A stretch of DNA of 64,000 nt from Halioglobus japonicus (GCF_001983995.1 NZ_CP019450.1:558001-622000), one strand, 5' to 3'. Shown: positions 49,137 through 56,844, counted from the stretch's first letter. Notes: a model not told the origin generated them from the sequence alone. A program made the numbers and translations.

Positions 49137-50099
49137 ATGCAGATTACACTTAAACACGTCGCCGTTCTGGCTCTCACGCTCTGCCCAATTAGCGCCGCAG
49201 CCACCTGCGATGTGACTGGTGCGACCCCGGAAGGCGGTCAAGTCGTCGCCTGCGACGGCGCGGAACCCAACGGCTTTGACGGTACACTGTTTCGTGACAC
49301 GCTTACCATTTTGCCTGGCGCGTCCATCAACCGCGCCATTGCGGAAGATACGATTGTCCTGGGTGCAGGAAATGACAGCCTGACCATGGCAGGCGGAGAG
49401 GTTTCCAGTCTTGATGATGACTGCATAGGTCTGGGCGATGACGCAGATACGGCAGTGCTACAAGAAGGCACGTTACAATGCGGTGATGATGGCGTCGACG
49501 CCGGTGACGCCAGCACAGTGGCCGGCGGCAACCAGATCGAACTTCGTGGCGTTACTATCGTAAGCGGCGGCGATGGTATCGACGCCAACGGAGGCGATGA
49601 CACCATCATCATGAGCGCAGGCTCTATTACGGTAACGGGGACTCGATTCCGCGACTACGGCATTGCGGCGGAAGGCGGTAACGACAGCATCATCCTTAGC
49701 GGCGGTTCTATTACCGTACCAGCCACCAGCGGCGCTGCTGTTAGTGGCGGCAATGGCAGCGACCGAGTGGACATCGCCGGACCTATAGCATTAAACAGTA
49801 TCATTAATGGTGACGAAGAAAGCGGGGACGATGGCGGAACCGATATACTGCGTTTTTCCCTCAGGCTGCCCCGTCTGCAGGCCGATCTCGCGCGCCAGGC
49901 TTTGAGCGCAGCTAACCCGGCCGCCGGCAGTGTTGACATTGATGGTCAGACCTACCGTTGGGCGAACTTCGAGCACATAGAAGTGGCCATTAGCGAGGCC
50001 GCCGTACCGGTTCCCGTCAACTCCATTGGGTCACTTTTTGCATTGTTAGTATTCTGCGGCCTGTTGGGCACACACCATATCGGCCGGCACAAAACGTAG
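49137..50099 (+). CDS. Secreted beta-roll-like protein with exosortase-type C-terminal anchor
   Basis: A 320-residue protein from ATG 49137 (MQITLKHVAVLALTLCPISAA, signal peptide; AGAAG-like site before it). Residues about 60-230 are rich in Gly, Asp and Asn with short repeats such as GAGNDSLTMAGG, ANGGDDTIIMSAG and EGGNDSIILSGG, resembling degenerate calcium-binding beta-roll units. The C-terminus has a proline-rich start, VPVPVNSIGSL, a hydrophobic helix and a basic end (HIGRHKT), the tripartite plan of exosortase or archaeosortase substrates. The exact subclass (IPTL or similar) is unclear. The gene is bracketed by the 119-base direct repeats. Confidence 0.75.
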   Translation: MQITLKHVAVLALTLCPISAAATCDVTGATPEGGQVVACDGAEPNGFDGTLFRDTLTILPGASINRAIAEDTIVLGAGNDSLTMAGGEVSSLDDDCIGLGDDADTAVLQEGTLQCGDDGVDAGDASTVAGGNQIELRGVTIVSGGDGIDANGGDDTIIMSAGSITVTGTRFRDYGIAAEGGNDSIILSGGSITVPATSGAAVSGGNGSDRVDIAGPIALNSIINGDEESGDDGGTDILRFSLRLPRLQADLARQALSAANPAAGSVDIDGQTYRWANFEHIEVAISEAAVPVPVNSIGSLFALLVFCGLLGTHHIGRHKT

Positions 50100-50199
50100 G
50101 GAGATCTTCAGAAGCGACTGTCAGCCAGCGGAGCTCGCCTGTAAACTCGTGGTCTCACGCTACACAATTGTTCAGGGGGAGACCTGACTTTCGACGTGG

Positions 50200-50318
50200 G
50201 TAGCCTGTCAGGCCGCACTTGCTATCGAGAAGGAGCGGATTGAGTAAAAGGAATCGCCGCGGGCTTAAAAAGTTATTCAGCCTGCCAAGCGGCAACAGCT
50301 ACCCGAGGCGATTCAATA
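50200..50318. repeat. 119-bp dispersed direct repeat, copy B
   Basis: Second copy of the repeat at 48588-48706, same orientation, about 1.6 kb away. On the leftward strand it supplies the closing IESPRVAVAAWQAE and stop for a truncated PAS gene. The gene at 49137 and an IS91 scrap lie between the two copies. Confidence 0.8.
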
Positions 50319-50440
50319 TTGGCAAAAACGAAGCGCCCTTGTCTGTCCTTGACGAACACTAGCGTAGGGATCGTATCAAATAGCAGCTGAAGCAAATTAG
50401 GATCGCCATGCAGGCTGCGGAATTTAGTGTCCTCTAACAT
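50273..50440 (-). pseudogene. Truncated PAS-domain protein
   Basis: A leftward frame of 55 codons from ATG 50440 begins MLEDTKFRSLHGDPNLLQLLFDTIPTLVFVKDRQGRFVFANIES, the opening half of a PAS domain (the FVKD..G.FVF.N motif). It then runs into the repeat and stops after WQAE. A full PAS domain needs about 100 residues, so this is a truncated sensor gene. It could still make a short peptide. Confidence 0.6.
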
Positions 50441-50510
50441 AGACTAATCCTGTTGCCATCCGAGTTTTTTTGCGGCGAGTTTTAGATACCTCTTGTGTAC
50501 CTACAGCCAC

Positions 50511-50657
50511 TCAGTCTTGTAATGGCAGTACTTTGTGCCTTCTACCTGCCAGCTCTGTAGGGGACAGCAAATAGAGCGCCTCAGGTTTCAACGCAGCCGA
50601 GCGCAGCAAGAAGTTGTGCAATTGCCGATGACGCAAATCGCTAACAATGTCTTCCAT
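50511..50657 (-). CDS. Short open frame, 48 codons
   Basis: The leftward frame reads MEDIVSDLRHRQLHNFLLRSAALKPEALYLLSPTELAGRRHK and a few more residues before TGA. It is helical and basic, but no family is recognised and there is no clear ribosome binding site. It may be a scrap of a larger gene. The flanking stretches 50441-50510 and 50658-50941 hold nothing I can support. Confidence 0.25.
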   Translation of the reverse strand: MEDIVSDLRHRQLHNFLLRSAALKPEALYLLSPTELAGRRHKVLPLQD

Positions 50658-50941
50658 ATGCTGCCCCCAGGTTCTGTTCTTTGGGAAAGCGGCTGTTAGC
50701 TGGAGTCAGTATTAGCAGCTGACATGCAGAAAGCCCCATGCGCCTAATTGTGCTCTATAATAGTGCGCGCAGCCGCATTTCAGGCTGTTACCTACAAAGC
50801 GCGCCCCATTGCTGGCGGCGATATCAGTTTATTAATTTGGTGCGCGGTAGTGTCATAGGATTGGTGAGATAGCGGTGGAAGAACAGAAAGGTTACTTATG
50901 CTGGCGATCTATCCTGCTGAGCAAAAACTGAGGGCAATAAG

Positions 50942-51562
50942 TTGCAGGAAAGAAATACCCTGGGTCACGTCATCAAGTTTGTGAAAGAATCGACGGGGCT
51001 GGCCATTACGTTTGCCTATCTGATTTTGATCATCTCCAGCATGGCGTACCTCGGCATTTTCTACGGGCGATTCAATGTTGATATCCTAAAGCTTGTGTCG
51101 CTGGAAGACATACTGGTAACGCCGATCAGAAGGCCGGATATCATCGTTGCCATCGTCGCCATCACCATAGCTGTCTCGATAAATGATGCGTTAGCGCGAT
51201 ACAACGCGCGACTTAGCCAAGGCTATGTGGGGAAAAAGAAACCCTGGTACATAAGGTTTTATGAACGCGTATTCTTTTTCTTCCCAGCTACTGCACAAGG
51301 ACACTACAGACTGACCGTAGCCTCCTTCTTTGGTTTTCTGTGTTTCTATATCGCTTTTTTCGCTTATGCAGAAGCGGAGGACGTGCTCGAAGGCAACGGT
51401 TACGAAGTTTTTTTGACGCTGTCTGAGAAAGCCGATAGTCGTAGTGTGATATTGCTTGGCACTACCAGCCTGTACGTCATCGTATACGATAGTCAATCTG
51501 GCCAAGTGCGCGTTCATCAAATGGAGTCCGTGGCGTCAATCACGCCGGCTGAGAATTCTTAG
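50942..51562 (+). CDS. Hypothetical membrane protein, 206 residues
   Basis: The start is probably TTG 50942, with GGAAAG just after it and weak upstream signals, so the exact start is unsure. It has three hydrophobic segments: about 19-40 (GLAITFAYLILIISSMAYLGIF), 65-85 (DIIVAIVAITIAVSI) and 122-143 (LTVASFFGFLCFYIAFFAYA). The C-terminal 60 residues are polar and beta-like. No family recognised. The composition is more AT-rich than the backbone genes, fitting acquired DNA. It is the last rightward gene before the hairpin-repeat array. Confidence 0.65.
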   Translation: MQERNTLGHVIKFVKESTGLAITFAYLILIISSMAYLGIFYGRFNVDILKLVSLEDILVTPIRRPDIIVAIVAITIAVSINDALARYNARLSQGYVGKKKPWYIRFYERVFFFFPATAQGHYRLTVASFFGFLCFYIAFFAYAEAEDVLEGNGYEVFLTLSEKADSRSVILLGTTSLYVIVYDSQSGQVRVHQMESVASITPAENS

Positions 51563-51871
51563 AAACAGCATGACACTGAGGGGTATTAGTTAGCCGGCGA
51601 ACCCTGGCTTAAGTTCGACACCTAAAGACTCCGTCATCATCTGAAGAGACGAGTCTGCATCCATCCAAAAAGTAAATTTTACTACAAGATGTTGGATCGC
51701 CATCTAAGTGGACACGGTGAAATCGCCAAGGCGGTGTTTTTATTGCTTCTTTTCCAAATATTAGCGAGAAGGAGTGCATCCAAGTTTCGCACGATATTTG
51801 CCAAAAAATTAGTGTTACTAGTAGCGATGAATGCCCGCTTTCACCTCAAAGGGGACATTGATCGCTGATAG
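51563..51871. other. Stretch without a recognised gene
   Basis: About 310 bases of mixed composition with no convincing coding frame, leading into the first composite repeat. Confidence 0.3.
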
Positions 51872-51874
51872 TCG

Positions 51875-51956
51875 AACGTCCGCTTTGGGGCCAGTTCCCG
51901 TCATTCCCGCGAATGCGGGAATCCAGTGTCTGCTTTGGGGCCAAGAGCAGGCATTA
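51875..51956. repeat. Composite hairpin repeat, left copy
   Basis: Two units of a short motif (GTC-n-GCTTTGGGGCC) flank the 20-base palindrome ATTCCCGCGAATGCGGGAAT at 51903-51922. The right-hand unit forms a stem TGTCTGCT with AGCAGGCA. The same composite, with one half-unit altered, is found at 53264-53340. Confidence 0.75.
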
Positions 51957-51959
51957 GAA

Positions 51960-52274
51960 TTACGCCATTTCCAACAGATCAACACCGGTCAATGCTCTCA
52001 AGAGTATGGCTAACAGCCAAGGAACACTAACTATAAGAACGAATTTTCCAATCGCAAACCAGCACTTCTTCGCATGTATCCTCCCTTCTGGCTTCAGCCA
52101 ACCGAATGAGACTAACCCATTGAATGGATTGAAGCCTGTACGCCAGCTCCATGGATCAATATCGTCTTTGTAGTGCTTAGTGAGAGCAACCATGTGATAG
52201 AAGACCAGGCACCATTGAAAAAGACCATAGGCGATGATGCAAAACAAGAGAACGTCAACGACAGCTGAAATCAT
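51960..52274 (-). CDS. Small membrane protein in the repeat array, ORF 1
   Basis: A 104-residue protein, MISAVVDVLLFCIIAYGLFQWCLVFYHM, with one clear N-terminal membrane segment (about 3-27) and one C-terminal segment (about 76-97). Its stop touches the hairpin unit at 51927-51953 and its start is 33 bases from the unit at 52304. No family recognised. With the next two frames it makes a cassette-like series in one orientation. Confidence 0.6.
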   Translation of the reverse strand: MISAVVDVLLFCIIAYGLFQWCLVFYHMVALTKHYKDDIDPWSWRTGFNPFNGLVSFGWLKPEGRIHAKKCWFAIGKFVLIVSVPWLLAILLRALTGVDLLEMA

Positions 52275-52303
52275 GAATTCCAGAAGGTTAGTCTATTGCC
52301 GAG

Positions 52304-52329
52304 GGCAGCTTTGGGGCCAGAAGCAGACA
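52304..52329. repeat. Hairpin repeat unit 2
   Basis: Single unit GGCAGCTTTGGGGCC with a downstream AAGCAGAC, related to the arms of the composite repeat. It lies between ORF 1 and ORF 2. Confidence 0.7.
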
Positions 52330-52376
52330 TTCGTCGATGTTGGTTCCGCTACATCTTTGGACAACAGCACAACTGG

Positions 52377-52730
52377 TCAACCCACTAGTCGAAAAATCAT
52401 CAAGTACACGGCCCCCGCAATAATCGTGGACAGCATTGGCAATAATATGACGATTCCAATGTTCTTGTACCAGGTTATGTTGAGCACACTCGCAACATAG
52501 AAATACGATCCCACCAAGCTAACAGTAGTGCCCAGAACGAACCCAATATCTCCCATCATCATCGCCAGGAGTGCTGGAGGCGCAATCTGTAGAGCTGCAA
52601 TCATGCACCCGAAGTTGGCGGCACGGGTGACACGCCTTTCTTCAACACCCGCAATAGCGAGTATGCCAATGGAACCAGGGAAGTAACTGGCAAAATACAC
52701 GACCCCCAGAATAAGCAACATTGGACTCAT
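52377..52730 (-). CDS. Small membrane protein in the repeat array, ORF 2
   Basis: A 117-residue hydrophobic protein with about four membrane segments (MLLILGVVYFASYFPGSIGILAIAG, ALQIAPPALLAMMMGDIGF, TTVSLVGSYFYVASVL and IVILLPMLSTIIAGAVYLMIF). No family recognised. It is flanked by the hairpin units at 52304 and 52798. Confidence 0.6.
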   Translation of the reverse strand: MSPMLLILGVVYFASYFPGSIGILAIAGVEERRVTRAANFGCMIAALQIAPPALLAMMMGDIGFVLGTTVSLVGSYFYVASVLNITWYKNIGIVILLPMLSTIIAGAVYLMIFRLVG

Positions 52731-52797
52731 GATCTATATGAGGCCAACGGGAGCTGACACATACTCTCTTGCACTACAAGAATATCTCCCATTGAAA

Positions 52798-52823
52798 GGC
52801 AGCTTTGGGGCCAAAAGCTGTCA
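52798..52823. repeat. Hairpin repeat unit 3
   Basis: GGCAGCTTTGGGGCC followed by AAAAGCTGTCA. It overlaps the stop codon of ORF 3 (tca at 52821-52823, leftward strand). Confidence 0.7.
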
Positions 52824-53144
52824 TTTCTGGATGACCAGGTCGCCCTGTTGAAGTCTGATTGATCTTCCATCAAAGAGAACTTCCTCCCAATTCTCAGGCC
52901 TATGTGACTCACAATCATGTGCAACGACATAATTGTCATAGTTTGGATCACCAGTACCTGGCAGCGAAAAGAACTTGGAACCACCCGTTATGCCGTAACT
53001 CTCGCATAGTTCTAATTGCTGAATTGCGGTGTCAATTCTATTGATTAACCCTATGTGGTCAGCCCTGTCGGCTATCGAGCCAGATGCTTCAGTGGATTGA
53101 AGCTCGGCCAGATAGTCTTCTAGCTTCTCAATGGCAGGGTTCAT
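52821..53144 (-). CDS. Small soluble protein in the repeat array, ORF 3
   Basis: A 107-residue acidic protein with helical N-terminus (MNPAIEKLEDYLAELQSTEASG) and a C-terminal beta-rich half (NYDNYVVAHDCESHRPENWEEVLFDGRSIRLQQGDLVIQ). No membrane segment and no family recognised. Its stop lies inside repeat unit 3, and the next unit upstream is at 53213. Confidence 0.6.
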   Translation of the reverse strand: MNPAIEKLEDYLAELQSTEASGSIADRADHIGLINRIDTAIQQLELCESYGITGGSKFFSLPGTGDPNYDNYVVAHDCESHRPENWEEVLFDGRSIRLQQGDLVIQK

Positions 53145-53212
53145 CTAAGCCTGCCATCCGGGTGAGGAAAGAAAACTGTGTTACGTGCATCGAAAATCCT
53201 TTTCAACGTGAA

Positions 53213-53238
53213 TGGCAGCTTTGTGGACGTTATTTGCC
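53213..53238. repeat. Diverged hairpin repeat unit 4
   Basis: TGGCAGCTTTGTGGACGTTATTTGCC keeps the GCAGCTTTG core and a matching arm but lacks the GGGGCC centre. Confidence 0.5.
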
Positions 53239-53263
53239 CTCAAACTTACCACATTCCCCAGGG

Positions 53264-53340
53264 GCAGCTAAGGGGCCACTTCCCGTCATTCCCGCGAAGG
53301 CGGGAATCCAGTGTCAGCTTTGGGGCCAAAACCGGACGTT
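53264..53340. repeat. Composite hairpin repeat, right copy
   Basis: Same build as the left copy: a hairpin half-unit, the palindrome ATTCCCGCGAAGGCGGGAAT at 53288-53307, then GTGTCAGCTTTGGGGCC and a right arm. It closes the array of three small ORFs; the two composites are about 1.4 kb apart in direct orientation. Confidence 0.75.
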
Positions 53341-53409
53341 GACCAAATTGTTTTCTCGACGGCTTTATAGTCTCATAGATCATATCGCTCCGGCTCAGCG
53401 TTATAAAAC

Positions 53410-53652
53410 CGGGGGTTCGCGTTTTTGAGCCACCACCACACCCGTGCTGGCGTGACGCCAGCCAAAGACACCATCGCGCGTTTTCGTGAGCGAATCACCC
53501 AGCTTTATGAGCAAGGTGCGGGCCAAGCCCGCATTGGGGCCTACGCAACACGCTGGTGGCGTTGGGTGTGCGCAGGTTTACCCGGGACGCAGGTGCTGGT
53601 CGAACAGAAAGCCCTCACCGGGGCTACGGACAGACTATCACCCGCACTATGA
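53410..53652 (+). pseudogene. Reverse transcriptase 3' end, copy 1
   Basis: About 80 codons, HHHTRAGVTPAKDTIARFRERITQLYEQGAG and ARWW-like end (TRWWRWVCAGLPGTQVLVEQKALTG), nearly identical at DNA level to the C-terminal part of copy 2 at 55549-55790. The catalytic region is missing; similarity begins abruptly near 53410. It ends 20 bases before the stop of the convergent surface-protein gene. Confidence 0.75.
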
Positions 53653-53672
53653 CGATCGGGTTTGGGACAGCA

Positions 53673-54749
53673 TTATTGTTCGAAACACAAAAGTGGGGCT
53701 TCAGCGCTACAAGACGCCCTGATCACAGACAAAGCGCGGGCTCTGCCGAAATCACCGATGGATCCATCTTGGGCATCCCACTGTGCGTCGGTGAAATCTT
53801 GTGGGCGTGTCCAGTCGTTGCAATTTAGTGTATTGAACTCGCTCTCACCGTTAGGCGCTGTATAGTCCCAGTAGCCAACCTTCACAGTGAAGCTGTTGCC
53901 CGCTGAATCTTGATTAAGGAAAGTGCCAAGAGCGGGCACGAATTCTCCATATTCATCATACTCGATCTCAGGACAATTAGGGGCGAGGACAATTTGGGAT
54001 AGATCAACCTCGCAATTTAAGAGGTCGTCCCAGTCGTTGGCATGGACCGTTCCGTCTGTACGGACGTACGGGTACTCACTCTGAGCAAATCGATCCGCAA
54101 CGGAAACGGCGCTATCAGACAACCATGCTTTGTAATTGTCGGGGTTTTGTAAACCGGCGTCTGCCGCACGATTTTGGCAAATCGCGTCTGCACCGGCTAA
54201 GCCTCCCAAATTACCGTCTTGAAGGGTACTCGTAAGGAAAACAACCTTCTTACAGTCGTAATCGACGGCGCAACTCTCACCCGATTCAAGGATGAGGTCA
54301 CTCTCGCATTGTGTGGTGGATGGGGCCTTAGAAGTACAGCTGCGATCAATGCTCAAAGTACCCAGCTTCAGCGCTACACCTGAGGTATTACTGATTTCCG
54401 CCGGGACGATAGGTAGATTAATGACTCCGCCTTCAGGGTTGTCCAGCTCAAGCATACTCGCCAATGCCTGGGGAATGTTCAGACTGCCAAGTGCGCTCAG
54501 GGTTAGACCCGCCCCCAATAACATCACACTCAATAATTTACGCCCCTGCGGGCCGCGCAATGTGCGATAACCTATCACCGCCATCAAGACGGCAAGCGGT
54601 ATCAACAGCAACGATGGAATCGGCACGGGCACTGCCGGTGCAGAGCTCACTGGCGCAGGTCCATATGTCAGGGTACCGCTTGTTTGCGCGAATGCGACTG
54701 AAGAAAGTGTCAGCGATGAAATCGCCGCCCATGCATGTTTGATGCTCAT
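53673..54749 (-). CDS. Surface protein with DUF1554 lectin-like domain, copy 1
   Basis: A 358-residue exported protein from ATG 54749 (MSIKHAWAAISSLTLSSVAFA, AGGGG site upstream). After the signal peptide a proline segment VPVPIPSLLLIPLAVLMAVIGYR (about 41-61) and a second helix (72-90) resemble the mid-protein cleavage region of XrtH 'midcut' proteins, which I infer from pattern. A conserved part to about residue 129 (NTSGVALKL) is followed by a Cys-rich stretch and a DUF1554 C-type-lectin-like domain (LGGLAGADAICQNRAADAGL, YKAWLSDSAVSV, then APLLCFEQ at the end). It lies tail-to-tail with the reverse transcriptase fragment. Confidence 0.82.
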   Translation of the reverse strand: MSIKHAWAAISSLTLSSVAFAQTSGTLTYGPAPVSSAPAVPVPIPSLLLIPLAVLMAVIGYRTLRGPQGRKLLSVMLLGAGLTLSALGSLNIPQALASMLELDNPEGGVINLPIVPAEISNTSGVALKLGTLSIDRSCTSKAPSTTQCESDLILESGESCAVDYDCKKVVFLTSTLQDGNLGGLAGADAICQNRAADAGLQNPDNYKAWLSDSAVSVADRFAQSEYPYVRTDGTVHANDWDDLLNCEVDLSQIVLAPNCPEIEYDEYGEFVPALGTFLNQDSAGNSFTVKVGYWDYTAPNGESEFNTLNCNDWTRPQDFTDAQWDAQDGSIGDFGRARALSVIRASCSAEAPLLCFEQ

Positions 54750-55148
54750 GCTATTGCCCCTGTTTACAGTCTTTTTCTTTGGAGAAAGCTCTGCCTTCAA
54801 TGCGCCTAATGTTGTAGTGCTTCTATATCTGTTTGAACCCTGAGTTTAACTGACAACGCATTAATACTGAGCCGCGATTCTGCCCAATAATATTAACCAA
54901 CCAAAGCTTTCTTTTAAATTATGGCCGTTACACGCGGATTTTAGAAGCACGGGGCGCTCATTTTTGAGCGGAGAGGATGTTTGTCTGATACACACTTCAC
55001 GTCCGCTTTGTGGACGAAAGCGGACGTTCCCAAATTGTGACTACATCATGTCACACAATCAATTATTCAGTGCTACCAAGTCACAGTTAGAAATGGGCAA
55101 GCGGCGTAACTGGCTGATTCTAAATAGTATTTAAAATTGTCAGCCAAA
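54750..55148. other. Upstream region of surface protein copy 1, with a hairpin
   Basis: The first 150 bases resemble the region upstream of copy 2 and hold its promoter. A perfect 11-base-pair hairpin with a 7-base loop stands at 54999-55027 (arms ACGTCCGCTTT and AAAGCGGACGT), a relative of the array repeat. No gene is seen. Confidence 0.55.
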
Positions 55149-55193
55149 TTGAAAATCCCCGTGTCGGCAGTTCGATTCTGTCTCCGGGCACCA
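55149..55193 (+). tRNA. 3' fragment of tRNA-Phe(GAA): likely attachment-site scar
   Basis: The sequence starts in the anticodon loop TTGAAAA (anticodon GAA), continues with the stem TCCCC, variable loop GTGTC, T arm GGCAG-TTCGATT-CTGTC, acceptor strand TCCGGGC, discriminator A and CCA. The D arm and 5' acceptor strand are absent. A hairpin (GGGCTCAG-TT-CTGAGCCC, 55205-55222) follows, as often after tRNA genes. It is a second integrase-type scar, next to the reverse transcriptase. Confidence 0.88.
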
Positions 55194-55294
55194 TCTTTCA
55201 AGTTGGGCTCAGTTCTGAGCCCCGACTTAACTTCCCAAAGATTTCAACGCATTACTTACAAGCGGTTTGCGCTTTGACTGGGTTCGTTTAGTGA

Positions 55295-55792
55295 CCGCTT
55301 ACCAAGCGCAGCGGCTTTGCGGGGACCGACTGTAACCAACTGAGTCCGCTGTTAGCGGCCATCTATCTCAAGCCATTGGATGATGTGATGGACCGCGCTG
55401 GCATTGCCTATGTGCGTTACATGGATGACTGGGTCATCATGACGCCTCGCCGTCACCAACTCAGGCGGGGTATTCGCCTAATCCAGCAGACCTTGCAGCA
55501 GCTCAAACTCAGCACCCATCCAGACAAAACCTGGGTGGGCAAGATAGACCGGGGCTTTACGTTTCTGGGCTACCACCACACCCGTGCTGGCGTGACGCCA
55601 GCCAAGGACACCATCGCGCGCTTTCGTGAGCGAATCACCCAGCTTTATGAGCAAGGTGCGGGCCAAGCCCGCATTGGGGCCTACGCAACACGCTGGTGGC
55701 GTTGGGTGTGTGCGGGTTTACCCGGGACGCAGGTGCTGGTCGAACAGAAAGCCCTCACCGGGGCCACGAGCAGACCGTCACCCGCACCGTGA
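55295..55792 (+). pseudogene. Reverse transcriptase, C-terminal half, copy 2
   Basis: The open frame runs from just after a stop near 55294 through NQLSPLLAAIYLKPLDDVMDRAG, the catalytic YVRYMDDWVIM (the two aspartates of the RT active site) and GFTFLGYHHTRAGVTP to a basic C-terminal part rich in Arg and Trp. The first RT motifs (0-3) are lost, so it is truncated, though a TTG at 55376 could start a shorter product. It resembles group II-like or unclassified bacterial RTs; no intron RNA or maturase domain is evident. It ends 27 bases before the convergent gene's stop. Confidence 0.8.
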
Positions 55793-55818
55793 CGTGACGT
55801 GCCGTGTGGCGCTATCCT

Positions 55819-56844
55819 TCATTGCTCGAAACAGTATAAGCGGGCGCTACCTGAACATGGGTTCTCGCGGGCAACTGTCCATTCGGCTGTGAGTAGGCCT
55901 GTGCCACCTAGCATACCGGAAGAAACATCTAACGGCGTCTCCCAACCGTCGCAAGTGGCGCCGACAGTGACGGTGCCGATGGTTGTAGAGCCAGTCCAGA
56001 CAAGGGGCACGGTAGAGACTCTAGTACTTATCTCCGTGTATCGGATTGGGACACGAAACGAACCAGATACTAAACTTTGGAAGTCATCAGCGAAGATACT
56101 ACCGGGAATGTCGACGTAAGGGACCGAGCTCTGTATAAAACGATCCCTGACGTCAACGGTGCTATCAGATAACCACGCTTTGAACTCGCCTGGGAGATTG
56201 GCCTCAACGGCAAGGGCGTTGCACTTCGCGTCCGCTCCTTCGAGACCTGTTCCCTGACCATTTTCCCGCAAGTCGCCCGTGTAAGTCTCGCTCGTCACAA
56301 ATACCACTTTTTGAAACTCCGAGACACAGGCGTTTTCGATCATGCAGCTATCACCAGCTTCAAGTATCTGGCCCGACGAACACTCATTAACTGGGTCCTG
56401 AGAAATACAACTGGATTCAATGCTAATGGCATCTAGCTTCAGTGCCACACCTGAGGTATTACTGATTTCCACCGGATCGTCGGGTAGCTCAATGACTCCG
56501 CCTTCAGGGTTGTCCAGTTCAAGCATACTCGCCAATGCCTGGGGAATGTTCAGGCTGCCCAGTGCACTCAGGGTTAGACCCGCCCCCAGTAACATTACAC
56601 TCAATAATTTACGCCCCTGCGGGCCGCGCAATACGCGATAACCTATCACCGCCATCAAGACGCCAAGCGGTATCAACAGCAGCGAAGGAATCGGCACGGG
56701 CACTGCCGGTGCAACCGAATCAACGGGAGTCGGCGCAGCGGTCACTGACGCAGGCCCATATGTCAGGGTACCGCTTGTTTGCGCGAATGCGACTGAAGAG
56801 AGGGTCAGCGATGAAATCGCCGCCCATGCGTGCTTGATGCTCAT
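55819..56844 (-). CDS. Surface protein with DUF1554 lectin-like domain, copy 2
   Basis: A 341-residue protein from ATG 56844. The first 137 residues match copy 1 almost exactly apart from a ten-residue insert (VTAAPTPVDS) after residue 32. From NTSGVALKL onward the two diverge: here LEGADAKCNALAVEANLPGE, FKAWLSDSTVDVRDRF and the end SARLYCFEQ keep only the DUF1554 framework and terminal CFEQ. Upstream sequence also matches copy 1. The gene is intact and faces gyrB on its other side, with about 150 bases between its start and the gyrB stop. Confidence 0.82.
   Translation of the reverse strand: MSIKHAWAAISSLTLSSVAFAQTSGTLTYGPASVTAAPTPVDSVAPAVPVPIPSLLLIPLGVLMAVIGYRVLRGPQGRKLLSVMLLGAGLTLSALGSLNIPQALASMLELDNPEGGVIELPDDPVEISNTSGVALKLDAISIESSCISQDPVNECSSGQILEAGDSCMIENACVSEFQKVVFVTSETYTGDLRENGQGTGLEGADAKCNALAVEANLPGEFKAWLSDSTVDVRDRFIQSSVPYVDIPGSIFADDFQSLVSGSFRVPIRYTEISTRVSTVPLVWTGSTTIGTVTVGATCDGWETPLDVSSGMLGGTGLLTAEWTVARENPCSGSARLYCFEQ

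Noticed and set aside
51875..53340. Calling the hairpin repeats integron attC sites
   Set aside because: The spacing fits, but no core sites of the GTTRRRY type are present, the units are only about 26-30 bases, and no integron integrase is in the window.
53673..56844. Calling the locus a diversity-generating retroelement
   Set aside because: The RT copies lack their N-terminal half, no template/variable repeat pair is visible, and divergence covers about 200 codons rather than a short block.
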